Below, piece after piece: positions 1 to 9,363 of a stretch of 20,450 bases of DNA. How positions within the stretch are numbered: position 1 is the stretch's first letter; every line of letters starts with the position of its first letter. The notes beneath the pieces are model-generated. The model searched no databases. It saw only the letters and a list, made by a program, of their open reading frames with translations, and was not told the DNA's origin. The position numbers and the translations under genes were made by a program. Location of the stretch: contig MU646382.1 of NCBI GenBank assembly GCA_026770585.1, positions 677,623 through 698,072 on the forward strand, written 5' to 3'. This DNA is from Baffinella frigidus. Lineage: Eukaryota; Cryptophyceae; Cryptomonadales; Baffinellaceae.

Positions 1-119
1 CCCCCTTCCAGAGCACCTACAGCTTCGAGCAACTGGCCAGCTCCGGCCAGCCGCGAAACCGGTCGCCGAACCGTGTCAGCTTTCAGTCTTCGGAGTTGGA
101 CCTGTAGATCCACGTCACC

Positions 120-222
120 TCAGAGATCGGAGATAGTTCTCTTGAGATAGCACTCAGAGATCATTCTCTTGAGAACTATAGATACTTCTCTTTAGAACTA
201 TCTCTGACCAGAGAACTATCTT
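120..222. repeat. Short gagatagttctct-type inverted and direct repeats
   Basis: gagatagttctcttgaga near 127 and tctctttagaactatctc near 190 are complementary; agagaactatct recurs. Low-complexity hairpin region. Confidence 0.6.
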
Positions 223-241
223 TGACCACTGGGTATATACG

Positions 242-345
242 TATCCCTCAAGTGGCGAGTAGGCTCATACGCCCTACCGTAGGGCCCTAGGACCTGCCTA
301 GGACCTCAGGGGGTCTATTTGGGCCCCCTCGCCACTTGAGGGATA
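242..345. mobile_element. M1 inverted-repeat element, copy 1
   Basis: Family M1 is about 104 bp with ends tccctYaagtggcgag, flanked by TA on both sides, suggesting a TA target as in Stowaway-type elements. The core holds ccctacNgtagggccctagg. No coding capacity. Confidence 0.85.
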
Positions 346-757
346 TGTAGTGCCGTGGTCGGAGTTCCCAATCCCACCCGCGCTACCCGCGCTACCCACA
401 AACTAGGGCGTAGGGTATGCCGAGCCGAGGACCCAGCGGCTTGCATCCACCGCCTAGGCTACAACGTTCCATCTTCAAGCCTGGATGTTCTAGCTTTGGG
501 GTTTAGGCACCCTCTTTTCTTCTCTCTCTCTTCTTCTCGGACCCTTCATTCGTACTAGACTGAGCCGGATCTCGCTCACTCCCAGTACAAATTGAGGGAA
601 CTGACAAAGGCGATTTGCTCCCACTTTCGAGGGCTGCAATTTTTCCAACGCCGTTTCCCCCGTCTTTCAGACCCGTCCCGTTTTTCGGATCCGTTTTTCG
701 GGTCCCTTTCCGGGACGGATCCGAGCTCGGCCTCTCTACTTCAGACCTAAAGAGGGC
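346..757. other. Unassigned sequence
   Basis: No gene or clear repeat apart from gcgctacccgcgctaccc (383-402) and short cgtttttcgg repeats near 680-705. Confidence 0.5.
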
Positions 758-759
758 CA

Positions 760-840
760 TTCAAAAGTCGACTCCCGTACAAGTTCCTGGGAACTCGCGG
801 AACTTGCGGCAACTTTCAATACGAGTTGACTTTTGATTGA
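760..840. mobile_element. Small fold-back element
   Basis: Ends attcaaaagtcgactc and gagttgacttttgattga, inner caagttcc/ggaacttg pair. Confidence 0.65.
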
Positions 841-857
841 CCTTCCTGCGAGAGATC

Positions 858-929
858 CACTTAGTAGGGTCCACTTGTCGACTACGTGTCGCCATAAGTC
901 TTATGGCGACAAGTGGACCCTACTAAGTG
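858..929. repeat. Perfect 23-bp inverted repeat with a competing inner palindrome
   Basis: Outer arms 858-880 and 907-929 match perfectly. An inner 11-bp palindrome (888-898 with 900-910) uses bases 907-910 of the outer right arm, so the two folds exclude each other in part. Confidence 0.9.
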
Positions 930-950
930 AACCACTCTCACCTTCTCGGG

Positions 951-1055
951 TATCCCTTAAGTAGCCATGCCGTCAAATTTAACGGTCAAGAGGTCCTAGG
1001 CCGGTCCTAGGGCCCTACGGTAGGGCGTATGCGCCTACTGGCCACTTAAGGGATA
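951..1055. mobile_element. M1 element, copy 2
   Basis: TA-flanked, ends tcccttaag and cttaaggga; the core is in the opposite orientation to copy 1 (gtagggcgtatgcgcctac near the right end). Confidence 0.85.
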
Positions 1056-1190
1056 GCGTGGCTATAGGTCCTGCCTAATCACAGCCTCTTACTCACAGCC
1101 TCCTCAGGAAGATAATTACATCGTGGCCATTTCCGTATCAATAAAATGGCACTCTCTCCTCAGGCACCACGTCTCTCCCTTCGAGTGCAC

Positions 1191-1214
1191 GTGACTGTGT
1201 AAAGTCACTCCGGC
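1191..1214. repeat. M5 fragment
   Basis: gtgactgtgtaaagtcactc matches the M5 stem; M2 copy 1 begins directly after it. Confidence 0.6.
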
Positions 1215-1336
1215 TACAGGGGTACCGCGCTCATAAAAAAACAACCCCCCCCCCTAGGACCCCCTAGGACCCTAGGCACAGCCCTAATGTAGGGTCCTAG
1301 GGGGATGCGATTTCTTATGGGCGAGGCACCCCTGTA
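1215..1336. mobile_element. M2 inverted-repeat element, copy 1
   Basis: Family M2 is 115-127 bp with ends caggggtacctcgctcataa and its reverse complement, TA on both flanks, and a self-complementary core of cctagg, ccctacagtagg and tagggcccta. This copy has a degraded left end (ccgcgctcat). Confidence 0.88.
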
Positions 1337-1377
1337 CATGGGACTTGTCCTCAGAGAACCAGCGCTTTCCGTTGCAC

Positions 1378-1440
1378 TCTACATGTATCCTTTCAGGAGG
1401 ATTGGTCGGTCTGGCACTGAGAGTACATTTCTGTCACGGG
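1378..1440. repeat. Dispersed repeat, inverted partner at 13335-13396
   Basis: About 60 bp including aggaggattggtcggtctgg and cactgagagtaca match the reverse complement of 13335-13396. Confidence 0.85.
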
Positions 1441-1660
1441 CGTGCTCGTTTCCAGGAGCGTTCGATTTCACAGGCATACAGTAGTGCCCTGTGAGGACCG
1501 TCTGAGGATAGGCCCGCCTCGGCAGACGTTGGAGCCATTGGCTAAAACAGTTGTAACGCCAACCGTTTCGCGCGAGACCCGATTTCGGAGGAGAGTCCGA
1601 GGATCCGCTGCCCCACGCAACGTGGCACAGCGGCCCAGTTTCTACATGTATGCAACCTGG

Positions 1661-1679
1661 TGAGCGAGGTACCCCTGTA
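1661..1679. mobile_element. M2 solitary right end
   Basis: Only tgagcgaggtacccctgta is present, with no matching left end nearby; a deleted copy. Confidence 0.7.
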
Positions 1680-1753
1680 CAGCGAGAGCGAGTCTCTGCG
1701 CGACGCTCGAGAGAGCAGAGTCAAGACCACCGCCCCCGAGGTAAAGCCACGGG

Positions 1754-1874
1754 TGCAGGGGTACCTCGCTCACAAGAAAACGCATCCCCCTAGGACCCTA
1801 CAGTAGGCCTATGCCTAGGGCCTTATGGTGGTCCTAGGGGGTGGGCAGTTTCTTATGAGCGAGGTACCCCTGCA
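1754..1874. mobile_element. M2 element, copy 2
   Basis: Ends caggggtacctcgctcac and gagcgaggtacccctg; the flanks are TG/CA, not TA. The core tagggccttatggtggtcc is intact. Confidence 0.88.
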
Positions 1875-1999
1875 CCGCACCCGAGGTGAAGCCAATGGTA
1901 CAGCTGTACTGTCTTGTGAGCCCCCCCCCATTTCCCAACGGATTCTCCGAACAAATCTATTGTACATCCGGGTGTGTGCCAAGCACCTAGGACAAGCCC

Positions 2000-2115
2000 T
2001 ACAGGGGCGCCTCACTCATAAGAAACCGCCCCCCCCTAGGACCCTACAGTAGGCCCATGCCTAAGGCCCGACGGTGGTCCGTTAGGCGCTTTCTTATGAG
2101 CGAGGTACCCCTGTA
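2000..2115. mobile_element. M2 element, copy 3
   Basis: TA-flanked; the left end reads caggggcgcctcactcataa, two changes from consensus, and the right end is intact. Confidence 0.88.
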
Positions 2116-2383
2116 CTGTAGGACCCTAGCTAGGGCGATGCGTGTCCTCATTCGTGAGTAACCACTCTATTTTACATTCTGTCTTTGCCGCTCGCAGGCC
2201 TCGAGACTGCCCAAGTTGCACGCTGCCCACCCTCGCACGCTGGGCTTTGATACACGTACTTTATTCCACACGGAAAGGGCTGCCTCTTCAGGGAGGTTTC
2301 CCCCGAAATATGCTCATGTCTAATGTCTACATAAATGACTTCTTCTCCCGCCCGAGGCGGGCCCGTCCAGGACTCCGTCCTCA

Positions 2384-2577
2384 CAGGATGCAAGCCTCTC
2401 ACACCCTCGCGAATGACCATCTGGGGATACAGTCCCGTGTAGGATGGCCGGAGTGACTGTGGTAAAGTCACTTCGGCCATTCTACACGGGACTGTTATCT
2501 ACCACAGTCACATCAGTCATCCTACACGGGGCTGTACCACCCTCTACCACAGTGACTCCGGTCATCCTACACGGGAC
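2384..2577. repeat. M5 fold-back repeat block
   Basis: A hairpin at 2434-2490 pairs cccgtgtaggatggccggag with its complement. Two further half-units, each ending catcctacacggg, follow up to 2577. Segment 2388-2490 is repeated in reverse at 3371-3470. Confidence 0.85.
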
Positions 2578-2682
2578 TATCCCTTAAGTGGCGAGGGGGT
2601 CTTAAAGGACCCCCTACAGGTCCTAGGCAGGTCCTAGGGCCCTACAGTAGGGCGTATGCGCCTACGCGCCACTTAAGGGATA
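2578..2682. mobile_element. M1 element, copy 3
   Basis: TA-flanked, ends tcccttaagtggcgag and gcgccacttaaggga. It abuts the M5 repeat block on its left. Confidence 0.88.
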
Positions 2683-2690
2683 TCCCCAGA

Positions 2691-2830
2691 GCCACTCAGC
2701 AGCCACCAAGGTCTTCACGGATGCAGTCCATCTAAACAATTGGTACTAGAATCTTATCCATTTCCATTGGATTCTAACCGCATTTTCCCCGAGAATCCGG
2801 GGGAAAATACCTTGGGTCGCTGCTAAGTGG
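2691..2830. mobile_element. M7 inverted-repeat element, copy 1
   Basis: Ends gccactcagcagccacc and gcgctgctaagtgg-like sequence; the inner hairpin is attttccccgagaatccggg with its complement. It shares cagtccatctaaac and ttggattctaaccgcatt with copy 2. Confidence 0.85.
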
Positions 2831-2884
2831 ACCAGCCCGTCAACGAAGCGTTGTCTTCGAAAGGTTTTGCGCGACGAAAGTCCC

Positions 2885-2985
2885 CTGTGGCGAAACAAAC
2901 GTGAGCCTCACAACCTACACATCCGAGTTTTTGGCGCCCAGGAAACAAAGGCCAGGCTCACAACCTACACGCGCCTGTTCCACGA
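2885..2985. repeat. Two-unit repeat, about 49 bp
   Basis: gaaacaaacgtgagcctcac and gaaacaaaggccaggctcac each run into aacctacac. Confidence 0.75.
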
Positions 2986-3287
2986 ACGAAGCGAGGTTCC
3001 AGAGCGCCTCGAGGGGCGCTGGTAGCAAGGGTCAGGTGTAGGGAGGGGGGGGTCAGGTGTAGGCAGGGGGTGCCGGTGGGGTCCTGGTGCGTGGGAAAGC
3101 AGAGTGCAATCATGGTCAAATCATGCTAAAAAAAAAGGTGCGTGACAGAGCAGTGCTGAGATGGTGTTGGCACGGCAGATGATCGCGATTCAGTGTATTC
3201 TGGGGGCAGGTGTAGGGCGGGCACCGGTCGTCGTCGCACGCGCTCGAACTGACTCGCCAGCATTTGCGCGACCTGTGGTCAGGAGTG

Positions 3288-3346
3288 AGGGTTTAGGGTC
3301 CAGGGTTCAGGGTTTATGGTTTATGGCGGGAGGGTGTAGGGTTCAG
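3288..3346 (+). repeat. Short telomere-like patch
   Basis: gggtttagggtccagggttc and gggtttatggtttatgg; agcatttgcgcgacc stands on both sides (3259 and 3356). Confidence 0.7.
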
Positions 3347-3369
3347 TGTTTTGGCAAGCATTTGCGCGA

Positions 3370-3470
3370 CCGTGTAGAATGGCCGAAGTGACTTTACCAC
3401 AGTCACTCCGGCCATCCTACACGGGACTGTATCCCCAGATGGTCATTCGCGAGGGTGTGAGAGGCTTGCA
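3370..3470. repeat. M5 repeat, inverted copy
   Basis: A hairpin at 3370-3422 (ccgtgtagaatggccgaagt with its complement) is followed by gtatccccagatggtcattc, the reverse complement of 2388-2433. Confidence 0.88.
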
Positions 3471-3578
3471 CGCCACAGTCCAGAAAGGGGCCGAACGGCA
3501 ATCCCCCTTCAGTGCAGCGGTTTTCAAAAGCCATCCCCGTCAAATGGGACGGTCGGAAAGAGCCGAACCCCCTCGAGC

Positions 3579-3729
3579 AATCTCATCTCGGATCATACCA
3601 GAATCTGTCCTGATATAATGGCGTAAGATAGCATCATTTGATGCCTAAAATAGCATATACAACCTTATCTTCCGCGTGGGGAGCCTAAGATAGCGGGACA
3701 GAATCTGTCTTGGTCCGAAATAAAATCTG
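3579..3729. mobile_element. M6 inverted-repeat element, copy 1
   Basis: Ends resemble aatctcatctcgga and tccgaaataaaatct, with inner repeats cagaatctgtcc and gggacagaatctg. The centre has cctaaaatagcatat and ccttatct. Confidence 0.82.
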
Positions 3730-3806
3730 GCGTGGTGTGGCGAGGCGCGTGCCTCGTCAGGCACCGTCCCGGTGTCGTTATTGTGTTTTCGCCGCCACCA
3801 GGTAAC

Positions 3807-3932
3807 TACTGGGGTACCTCGCTCACAAGACACCACCCCCACCGAGGACCTTGCAGTAGGCCTATTCCTAGGGCCCTACGGTGGTCCTTAGGGGGGGGGG
3901 GGGCGGTTTCTTGTGTTAGAGTAACCCCTGTA
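3807..3932. mobile_element. M2 element, copy 4
   Basis: TA-flanked, diverged left end (ctggggtacctcgctcac) and right end (gttagagtaacccctg), with a long G run in the core. It adjoins the small palindrome 3932-4000. Confidence 0.82.
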
Positions 3933-4000
3933 AGTCTTCCATGTGTGTAATTTCGACGCATCACGCGTGGTGTGTCGAAATGCCGCACATAGAAGACTTT
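3932..4000. repeat. Compact palindrome, about 34-bp arms
   Basis: aagtcttccatgtgtgtaat... pairs with ...cacatagaagactt around a cacgcgtg centre, with about five mismatches. It adjoins M2 copy 4. Confidence 0.8.
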
Positions 4001-4042
4001 CATAGAGAGAACAAGCAACGCGCTAGCGCGCCTTGCCGATTT

Positions 4043-4186
4043 AATCTCGGAGCACGACAGAATCTGTCCCGCTTCTGAAGGCTTCCAAAGCTTAAGATAA
4101 GGGTGGATATGCTATTTCAGGCACAAAATCAAGGCCTAAAATAGCATAAATCTGGACAGGTTCTGCCTTCTTCCGGAATGAGATTG
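4043..4186. mobile_element. M6 element, copy 2, opposite orientation
   Basis: Its reverse complement aligns with copy 1 along the whole length, sharing gacagattctgtc-like ends, gaaatagcatatcc and cccttatct. Confidence 0.82.
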
Positions 4187-4479
4187 AGGACACACTCCGC
4201 CGTAGGGTCCTACGGTAGGATTAGTGCACGTGACGGAACATCGTGTGATGTGGAGAGCCGGCAGACCCCATCTGTTTTTGCCTTGAGGACCGTTAGGTTC
4301 ATCGAACTCCCATCGTAGGCGGACACTGGAACTAGTTCTGCAGAAAAGCCAGGCTTCTTGCTGTGCAATGGACCGGACACGCCCATCCCCCGCGGCACCA
4401 ACTTCGCTCGCTCAAGTCCAACACGTGACAAGTCCCACGGAGTGTGCACTGAAACGGGCAGATTTCAGATTTTCGTTAC

Positions 4480-4592
4480 CTTATCCGTAGGAAACCCCCT
4501 ATGTCCCTACAGTATTATCTACCGTAGGGGCAATGGATTAACCAATTCCGGGTTACTCAAGAAATCGCGTTATAGTACGCTGTGTGAGAGGA
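4480..4592. repeat. Dispersed repeat D1, copy 1
   Basis: Shares cttatccgt, ccccctatgtccctac, accgtaggg, gctactcaa and cgctgtgtg with 10888-11013; parts recur at 15080-15154 and 19038-19140. Confidence 0.75.
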
Positions 4593-4774
4593 GCGACCTG
4601 GATCCATTTTCTGTTAAATTTAACATATTCCAGGATGACAGTGGGGAGCGATAGACCTGGTCCGGCCACGCCAAGAAGCCTTGCACAAACGTCTCGACCC
4701 CATCCGGCTCCGTCTTGTCCTGGTGCCGTGCTGTGTCGGGCGCATCCCCGCCCTCCTGCTGCGCGAGATTTTTC

Positions 4775-4860
4775 GTTGAGAATCTGGCAACGAAATTTAC
4801 TACACACATGCTTTAATATTACTAGCAAGATCAAATTGTGTGATAAATTTCTTTGACAGA
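4775..4860. mobile_element. M3 inverted-repeat element, copy 1
   Basis: Family M3 has inner repeats caacgaaatttactacaca and tgtgtagtaaatttcgttg around an AT-rich centre with actagtaatattaaagca or its complement. It is set between two copies of the 4701/4870 tandem unit. Confidence 0.8.
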
Positions 4861-4966
4861 AACCCGAACCCATCCGGTTCCGTCTTGTCCTGGTGCCGTG
4901 CTGTATCCGGCGCATGCCCACCCTCCTGCTGCGCGAGCACCCTCGTACTCAGTCTCAACCCCGGTA

Positions 4967-5063
4967 ACGATTGAAAAGATTGCTTTTCTGGCAACGAAAA
5001 TTACTACACAGATGCTTAATTATCACAAGTAAAACCTAATTGTGTGGTAAATTTCGTTGTCAG
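4967..5063. mobile_element. M3 element, copy 2
   Basis: It has ggcaacgaaaattactacaca on the left and tgtgtggtaaatttcgttgt on the right. An extra lone arm (tgtagtaaatttcgttgccg) follows at about 5073-5094. Confidence 0.8.
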
Positions 5064-5312
5064 AAAGACGTAAATGTGTAGTAAATTTCGTTGCCGGTTT
5101 CATCTTGTCCCTGTGCCGTGCTGTACCCGGCGCATCCCATCCTGCTGCGCCGGCACCCTCGTACTCAAGTCTGATCCAGAGAACCCTATTTCCGGAGTGT
5201 TTCACAACGGCAACTGGTGCGACGTGCTGCCGTGGTGAAAGCGCATGCGTAGTGTGTGGCCGAGTGCGACGTGCGCCGTACAATGTGCAATGTGCAACGT
5301 GCAAGAGAGAAC

Positions 5313-5465
5313 TAGCTCTGTCCCACTTCAATTTGGTCTCGTAGATAGAGTGCCCCCCTCCGAAATTGCACGGGTAAATTTCATGGGGGGCTTTCAAAAT
5401 TCACCTGTGAAATTGGGGGGGGGGCACTCTATCTACGAGACCAAATTGAACTGGGACAGAGCTAA
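5313..5465. mobile_element. Fold-back element with TA-type ends
   Basis: Arms 5314-5356 and 5423-5464, from agctctgtcccacttcaatt through gtagatagagtgcccccc, pair almost perfectly; the 60-nt centre holds two gaaatt-type short repeats. Confidence 0.9.
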
Positions 5466-5649
5466 GAGAATTCGGGGACCAGCTTGACGCGTGCGCGGTG
5501 TGAATCATTTCGGTCCTTCAGGTTTCAAATGCTCCCAACATAGGCGAACACCACGCCTTTCCGTAGAAAATATTTTCATAAAAAGCATGGAGCAGGGCCT
5601 TCGGGTATTGTTATAGAACAGGTTGCGAGCCACGCATCAAATCATGCAT

Positions 5650-5730
5650 ACCTCGCATGTCAACTTAACAATAATCAGTCAACCAGAGTACCCCGCCTGT
5701 CAACTTGAGAATAGTCGGTCAACTAGAGAG
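5650..5730. repeat. Two-unit tandem repeat, about 40 bp
   Basis: tacctcgcatgtcaactt and taccccgcctgtcaactt begin the units; both contain gtcaacYagag. Confidence 0.88.
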
Positions 5731-5773
5731 AGGCAGGGCTAGGAGGTGCCACGTGGCAGGGGTCCTCACAAAC

Positions 5774-5976
5774 GTTCTTAAGGCCCATACACTTTTGTAT
5801 CACTCAACGCAAGGATAAAAAGAAGGAGTAGAAGAAGAAGGAGAAGGAGTAGTCGTAGGCTTTTGATAGTGCCACTCTTCCGTGGCAGCAGTAGATTTGA
5901 GAGCTTTTTATCACACCATTCAAGGCTTACACGTGAGTGTAGAAAAGAGGATGAAACCAAACCAACCGAAGAAGAA
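5774..5976 (+). mobile_element. R family SINE-like retroelement, copy 1
   Basis: Flanked by a perfect 15-bp direct repeat, ggggtcctcacaaac (5759-5773 and 5977-5991). It begins gttcttaaggcccatac and ends in purine-rich sequence (accgaagaagaa). A (GAA/GGA) tract lies at 5820-5850. Compared with the other copies the 5' end is shorter. These are hallmarks of target-primed reverse transcription. Confidence 0.8.
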
Positions 5977-6109
5977 GGGGTCCTCACAAACTCGAGGATC
6001 TTGGCCATTTTCTCAGGATCAAGTCTCCGGCGGTCTCCTCTTGGCAAAGCCGAGTTCACCGAGTACTCTCTGCGCAGTGCCGAGGCGAGCGTAGCATCCT
6101 GCCACCCAA

Positions 6110-6250
6110 AGCAGAAGTGGACACCGTTAACTTAAGACTTGAGTAACGGAGCAGAAGTGGACACCATTAACTTAAGACTTAAGTAACGGTGGACGGCAAA
6201 AGTGGACTCCGTTAACTTAAGTAACGGTCCTACGTTAACTTGAGTAACGG
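6110..6250. repeat. 40-bp tandem repeat
   Basis: Two full units starting agcagaagtggacacc (6110, 6150) and two shorter ones, each with a ttaacttaagtaacgg palindromic part. Confidence 0.92.
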
Positions 6251-6298
6251 TGGATACTCTCTGCGCACTGCCGAGGCGAGCGTAGCATCCTGCCCAAA

Positions 6299-6395
6299 GG
6301 ATCAAATCCAGGATAGAGCTTGAGCCATTTCCTTCGGGGTAAGGTGCGAATGCGCCCCCGAAGAAATTGGCTCAGGCCCCATCCTCGATTTGAAC
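6299..6395. mobile_element. Fold-back element within the 6.0-6.5 kb repeats
   Basis: Arms 6299-6340 (ggatcaaatccaggatagag, ttgagccatttccttcgggg) and 6354-6395 pair with scattered mismatches, gcgaatgcgc at the centre. Confidence 0.8.
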
Positions 6396-6530
6396 TGTTG
6401 CCGTACTCTCTGCGCGCTGCCGAGGCAAGGGTTGAATCCTGCCAGCCACAGCATACGTAGAACCTCCGTTGAGTTAAGTAACGGTGGGTACTCTCTGTGC
6501 GCTGCCGCGGGGAGGGTGGAATCTCATGCG

Positions 6531-6656
6531 CAAACACTTGTAATTTATAAACTGGATTCAATGAAATTTACTACACATAACTATCTTTACTAGTAATATT
6601 AAAGCAAACGTGTAGTAATTTTGATTGAAATTCAGTTTATAAAGTATAAGTGTTTC
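6531..6656. mobile_element. M3 element, copy 3, with long arms
   Basis: Imperfect arms of about 45 bp run from the caaacacttg end to the ctacacataa centre and back to aagtgtttcc. The core contains tttactagtaatattaaagc. AATC is found on both sides (6521 area and 6664 area). Confidence 0.85.
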
Positions 6657-6689
6657 CATGTGAAATCCTGCCAGCCACGATGTCTACTT

Positions 6690-6828
6690 CCACTTAGAAG
6701 CCACCGGGGGCTTCACGGATACAGTCCATCTAAACGGTTTGTACTGGAATCTTATCCACTTGCATTGGATTCTAACCGCATTTCCCCCGGATATCCAGGG
6801 GGAAAGGAACTCGGCCGCTGCTAAGTGG
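6690..6828. mobile_element. M7 element, copy 2
   Basis: About 80% similar to copy 1 in the same orientation; inner hairpin tttcccccggatatccaggg. Confidence 0.88.
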
Positions 6829-6835
6829 GTCAGTC

Positions 6836-7406
6836 CTTGCTTAGTCCTCTGACCAACGAAGGAGGTTGGTTGTAAATATGAGCAAGACGGCCCTGTGCTG
6901 CCGCGGGAGGGTCGAATCCTGCTAGCCAGCGCCACACAGTCGCCTTGCTCAGTCGTGTGGCCAAACGAGCAAGCAAGCAACGCACCAACGCACCAACGAA
7001 CCAACGAACCAAGCAAGCAAGCAACGAACCAACGAACCAAAGAACTAACTTGCCAACGAACCAACCAAGCAAGCTAGCAAGCAAGCAAGCAAGTAACGAA
7101 CCACCGAACTAACTAACCAACGAACGAACCAAGCAAGATAGCTACTAAGAAAGCAAGAAAGCACGCAACAAATCAACAAACCAAGAACGCAAAGAAGGAA
7201 GCAACCAAGCAACCAAGAAAGCAACCAAGAAAGCAACCAACCAACCAACCAACCAACCAACCAACCAACCAACCAACCAACCAACCAGTAAGGTCGCCTC
7301 CTGCCCGCCACGCGGTCACCTTAGTCAGACGTGAGCCCCAGCGAATTCCGTGCTTAGTCGTGTGCCCAACGAATGAGGTGTGTTGTAACTGTGAGCAAGC
7401 ACGCAA
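6836..7406. repeat. Duplicated 55-bp segment flanking a simple-repeat tract
   Basis: 6836-6892 and 7351-7406 share cttagtcNtNtgNccaacga and gtaaNtNtgagcaag. The DNA between, from 6961, is CAAG/CAAC/CCAA-rich. Confidence 0.8.
6961..7287. repeat. Purine-rich simple repeat ending in (CCAA)n
   Basis: Degenerate (C)AAG/CAAC units, becoming perfect CCAA at 7234-7287. The long ORFs here (LVGWLVGW-type) are artefacts of the repeat. Confidence 0.92.
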
Positions 7407-7453
7407 GGGCTGGGTCGGGCTGGGCAGGGGATCAGTCTAGGCAGGGCAGATCT

Positions 7454-7508
7454 GTAGGGAGGGTGTAGGGAGGGTGCAGGGAGGGTGCAGGGAGGGTGCA
7501 GAGAGGAT
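7454..7508. repeat. 11-bp tandem repeat
   Basis: About five units of gtgcagggagg / gtgtagggagg. Confidence 0.9.
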
Positions 7509-7662
7509 ATATGGAGGGTAGGGTACCTTGGATCCTTCAGTCGCAACGATGCTCGAGTCGGAGGGTGATGACTTTGAACCCCTGCGAAAAACGATGCTGC
7601 GTTGAGATGGCTGCGTTGAATCGACAAAGATGGGACACTGGAGCCATCATAACTCTTGTCTC

Positions 7663-7787
7663 TGAGGCGGGCCCGTTTCTTAACGCTCATAGACTTTTGT
7701 ATCACTCAACGCAAGGCTCAGGGGCCTCATTTAGGACCTGTATCGAGAGTAATAAAGAAGAAGAAGAGAGAAGATGGGCACGAGTGC
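7663..7787 (+). mobile_element. R family retroelement, copy 2
   Basis: Shares cttttgtatcactcaacgca with copy 1 and gaggcgggc and gagagtaataaagaa-like motifs with copy 3. Flanked by actcttgtctc (7652-7662, 7788-7798), though about 15 bases lie between the purine tail and the right repeat. Confidence 0.7.
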
Positions 7788-7972
7788 ACTCTTGTCTCGC
7801 GGGGAGAGTTCACGGCGGGGCGAGGGGGGGTGAACCACCGACCACCCAAAGTTGACCAGATTGGGATATCCCAGGGGTTCAGGATCCTGGCTCGGCTTGA
7901 GAATCCCGCCAGCGTACCATCGTGTCTGATGCACTCGCGCGGAGTTTTGGGTAACAGGGAGGGTTGTTGAAG

Positions 7973-8978
7973 GCTTAGGGTTTAGGGTTTTGGGGGGGCG
8001 CTGGTTTTGAAGTGGCGCACCTGCCCGGTGGCGAGCGCAAGTCTAGGAAGTCGAGCGAGGTTCCATCGCTCGAGCTCTCAAGGGGCAAAGGGCCCCTTGG
8101 GATCAGGGATTAGGGCCCCTTGGGATCAGGGATTAGGGACCATGGTCCAGGGATTGAGGGTTTGGGATGCACCTGCCCGGCGGCGAGCGCAGGTCTAGGA
8201 AGTCAAGCGAGGAGGATGCGTCGCTCTTCCTAGAGGATGATTCGAGAGGCTGTGCTGCCGGTAGGCGCGACTGCCAAGGGGTGGTGTGGGGGTTAGAGTT
8301 TGGGGATCGGGGGTTAGAGCGGTTGCGGTAAATATTATCCAAAAACGAGTTCAAGTTTTCAAGTTTTCAGGTTGTCATTCGTGCTTGGAGTGTCCATTTC
8401 AAACTTTTACGACCTTGACAATAGTTTGACACAACTGGCAACGGTTGGTGCGGGGTTTAGGGGGCGGGGGTGGGGGTGGGGGTTTAGGGTTTGGGGGTGG
8501 GGGTTTAGGGGTTGGGGTTTAGGGTTTAGGGTTGAGGTTTAAGGTTGGGATTTAAGGTTGCGATGCGGGTCACTGACGAGAGTGTGGTCGGTTTAGGGTT
8601 TAGGGTTTGGGGTTTAGGAATTAGGGTTTAGGGTTTAGGGTGAGGACGAGGATTCGAGAGGCTGCGCTGCCGGCAGGCGCGACTGCCAACGGTTCGAGTG
8701 CGGGTTAGGAGGTGGGGTTTGGGGTGGGGGGTTAGGGTTTAGGGTTTGGGGATTAGGGATTAGGGATTAGGGTTTGGGGTTTAGGGTTGGGTTTTAGGGT
8801 TTAGGGTTTGGGGATTAGGGTTTAGGGTTTAGGGTTTAGGGTAAGGGTTTAGGGTTGCGATGCGGGTCACTGACGAGGGTGTGGTCGGTTTAGGGTTTAG
8901 GGTTCAGGGTTTAGGGTTCAGGGTTTAGGGTTGAGGGATGAGGGTTTAGGGTTCAGGGTTTAGGGTTTAGGGTTAGGA
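7973..8978 (+). repeat. Interstitial telomere-like block, TTTAGGG on + strand
   Basis: Dense degenerate tttaggg units with ttcaggg, ttgaggg, ttggggg variants, mixed with duplicated non-telomeric pieces (8018/8168, 8234/8648 and 8558/8854 pairs). G-rich on the + strand, so capable of quadruplex structure. Confidence 0.93.
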
Positions 8979-9187
8979 GAGTGTGTTTGGTTGCAGTCCC
9001 GCCGAGGTGAGCAGACCAGCTTCGGGCGACGCCCGGCGAGGTTTGCTCGGAAGGGGAGGACCAAACTAGGCACGGGCCTCACAAAGGCTGTTGCCTGATA
9101 GAACCCAACAGGACGGATCGTGGTTGTGAGCAAGGGGGTGAGCACATACCGCGGACAGGTGGCATCTGGAAGAAGCGCGTGCGTCCA

Positions 9188-9322
9188 CTAGCCCTTGGAG
9201 GTGGCTCAATTATTGCTCTGGAGCATTTTCGATTTACCTTGGATCGGGGTCAAAAGTGACCCCGATCCAAGGTAAAATCGAAGACCTTCCAGGGCACTAT
9301 TTGAGCCACTTGGGAGGGCTGG
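9188..9322. mobile_element. Fold-back element
   Basis: Outer arms tagcccttggaggtggctca and tgagccacttgggagggct, inner arms ttaccttggatcggggtca and complement at 9233-9280, with mismatched sequence between. It sits 42 bp left of the larger fold-back. Confidence 0.85.
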
Positions 9323-9363
9323 TGGGTGTCCTCGCGCAACGTGGGAGTGCAGAGTCTCTCGGC

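Larger units (their letters stand above)
4700..5180. repeat. Three-copy repeat split by M3 elements
   Basis: Units at 4701-4767, 4870-4938 and about 5096-5175 share gtcttgtcctggtgccgtgc and cctgctgcgcgag; units 2 and 3 also share caccctcgtactca. M3 copies occupy both gaps. Confidence 0.88.
6060..6525. repeat. Dispersed tactctctgcgc repeat cluster
   Basis: tactctctgcgcNctgccgagg recurs at 6064, 6255, 6404 and 6489, usually followed by gaatcctgcc or gcatcctgcc, which resembles a weak B box. Related ends stand at 6664 and 6894. Confidence 0.8.

Noticed and set aside
2142-3618. ORFs sharing the peptide MAEVTLPQSLRPSYTGLYPQ
   Set aside because: The shared peptide is encoded by the M5 repeat in inverted copies, not by homologous genes.
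6961-7290. CRISPR-like array
   Set aside because: Units are 4-8 bp simple repeats with no regular spacers.
6684-7406. Membrane-protein-like ORFs rich in LVGWLVGW
   Set aside because: Translation of the CCAA/CAAC simple repeat.
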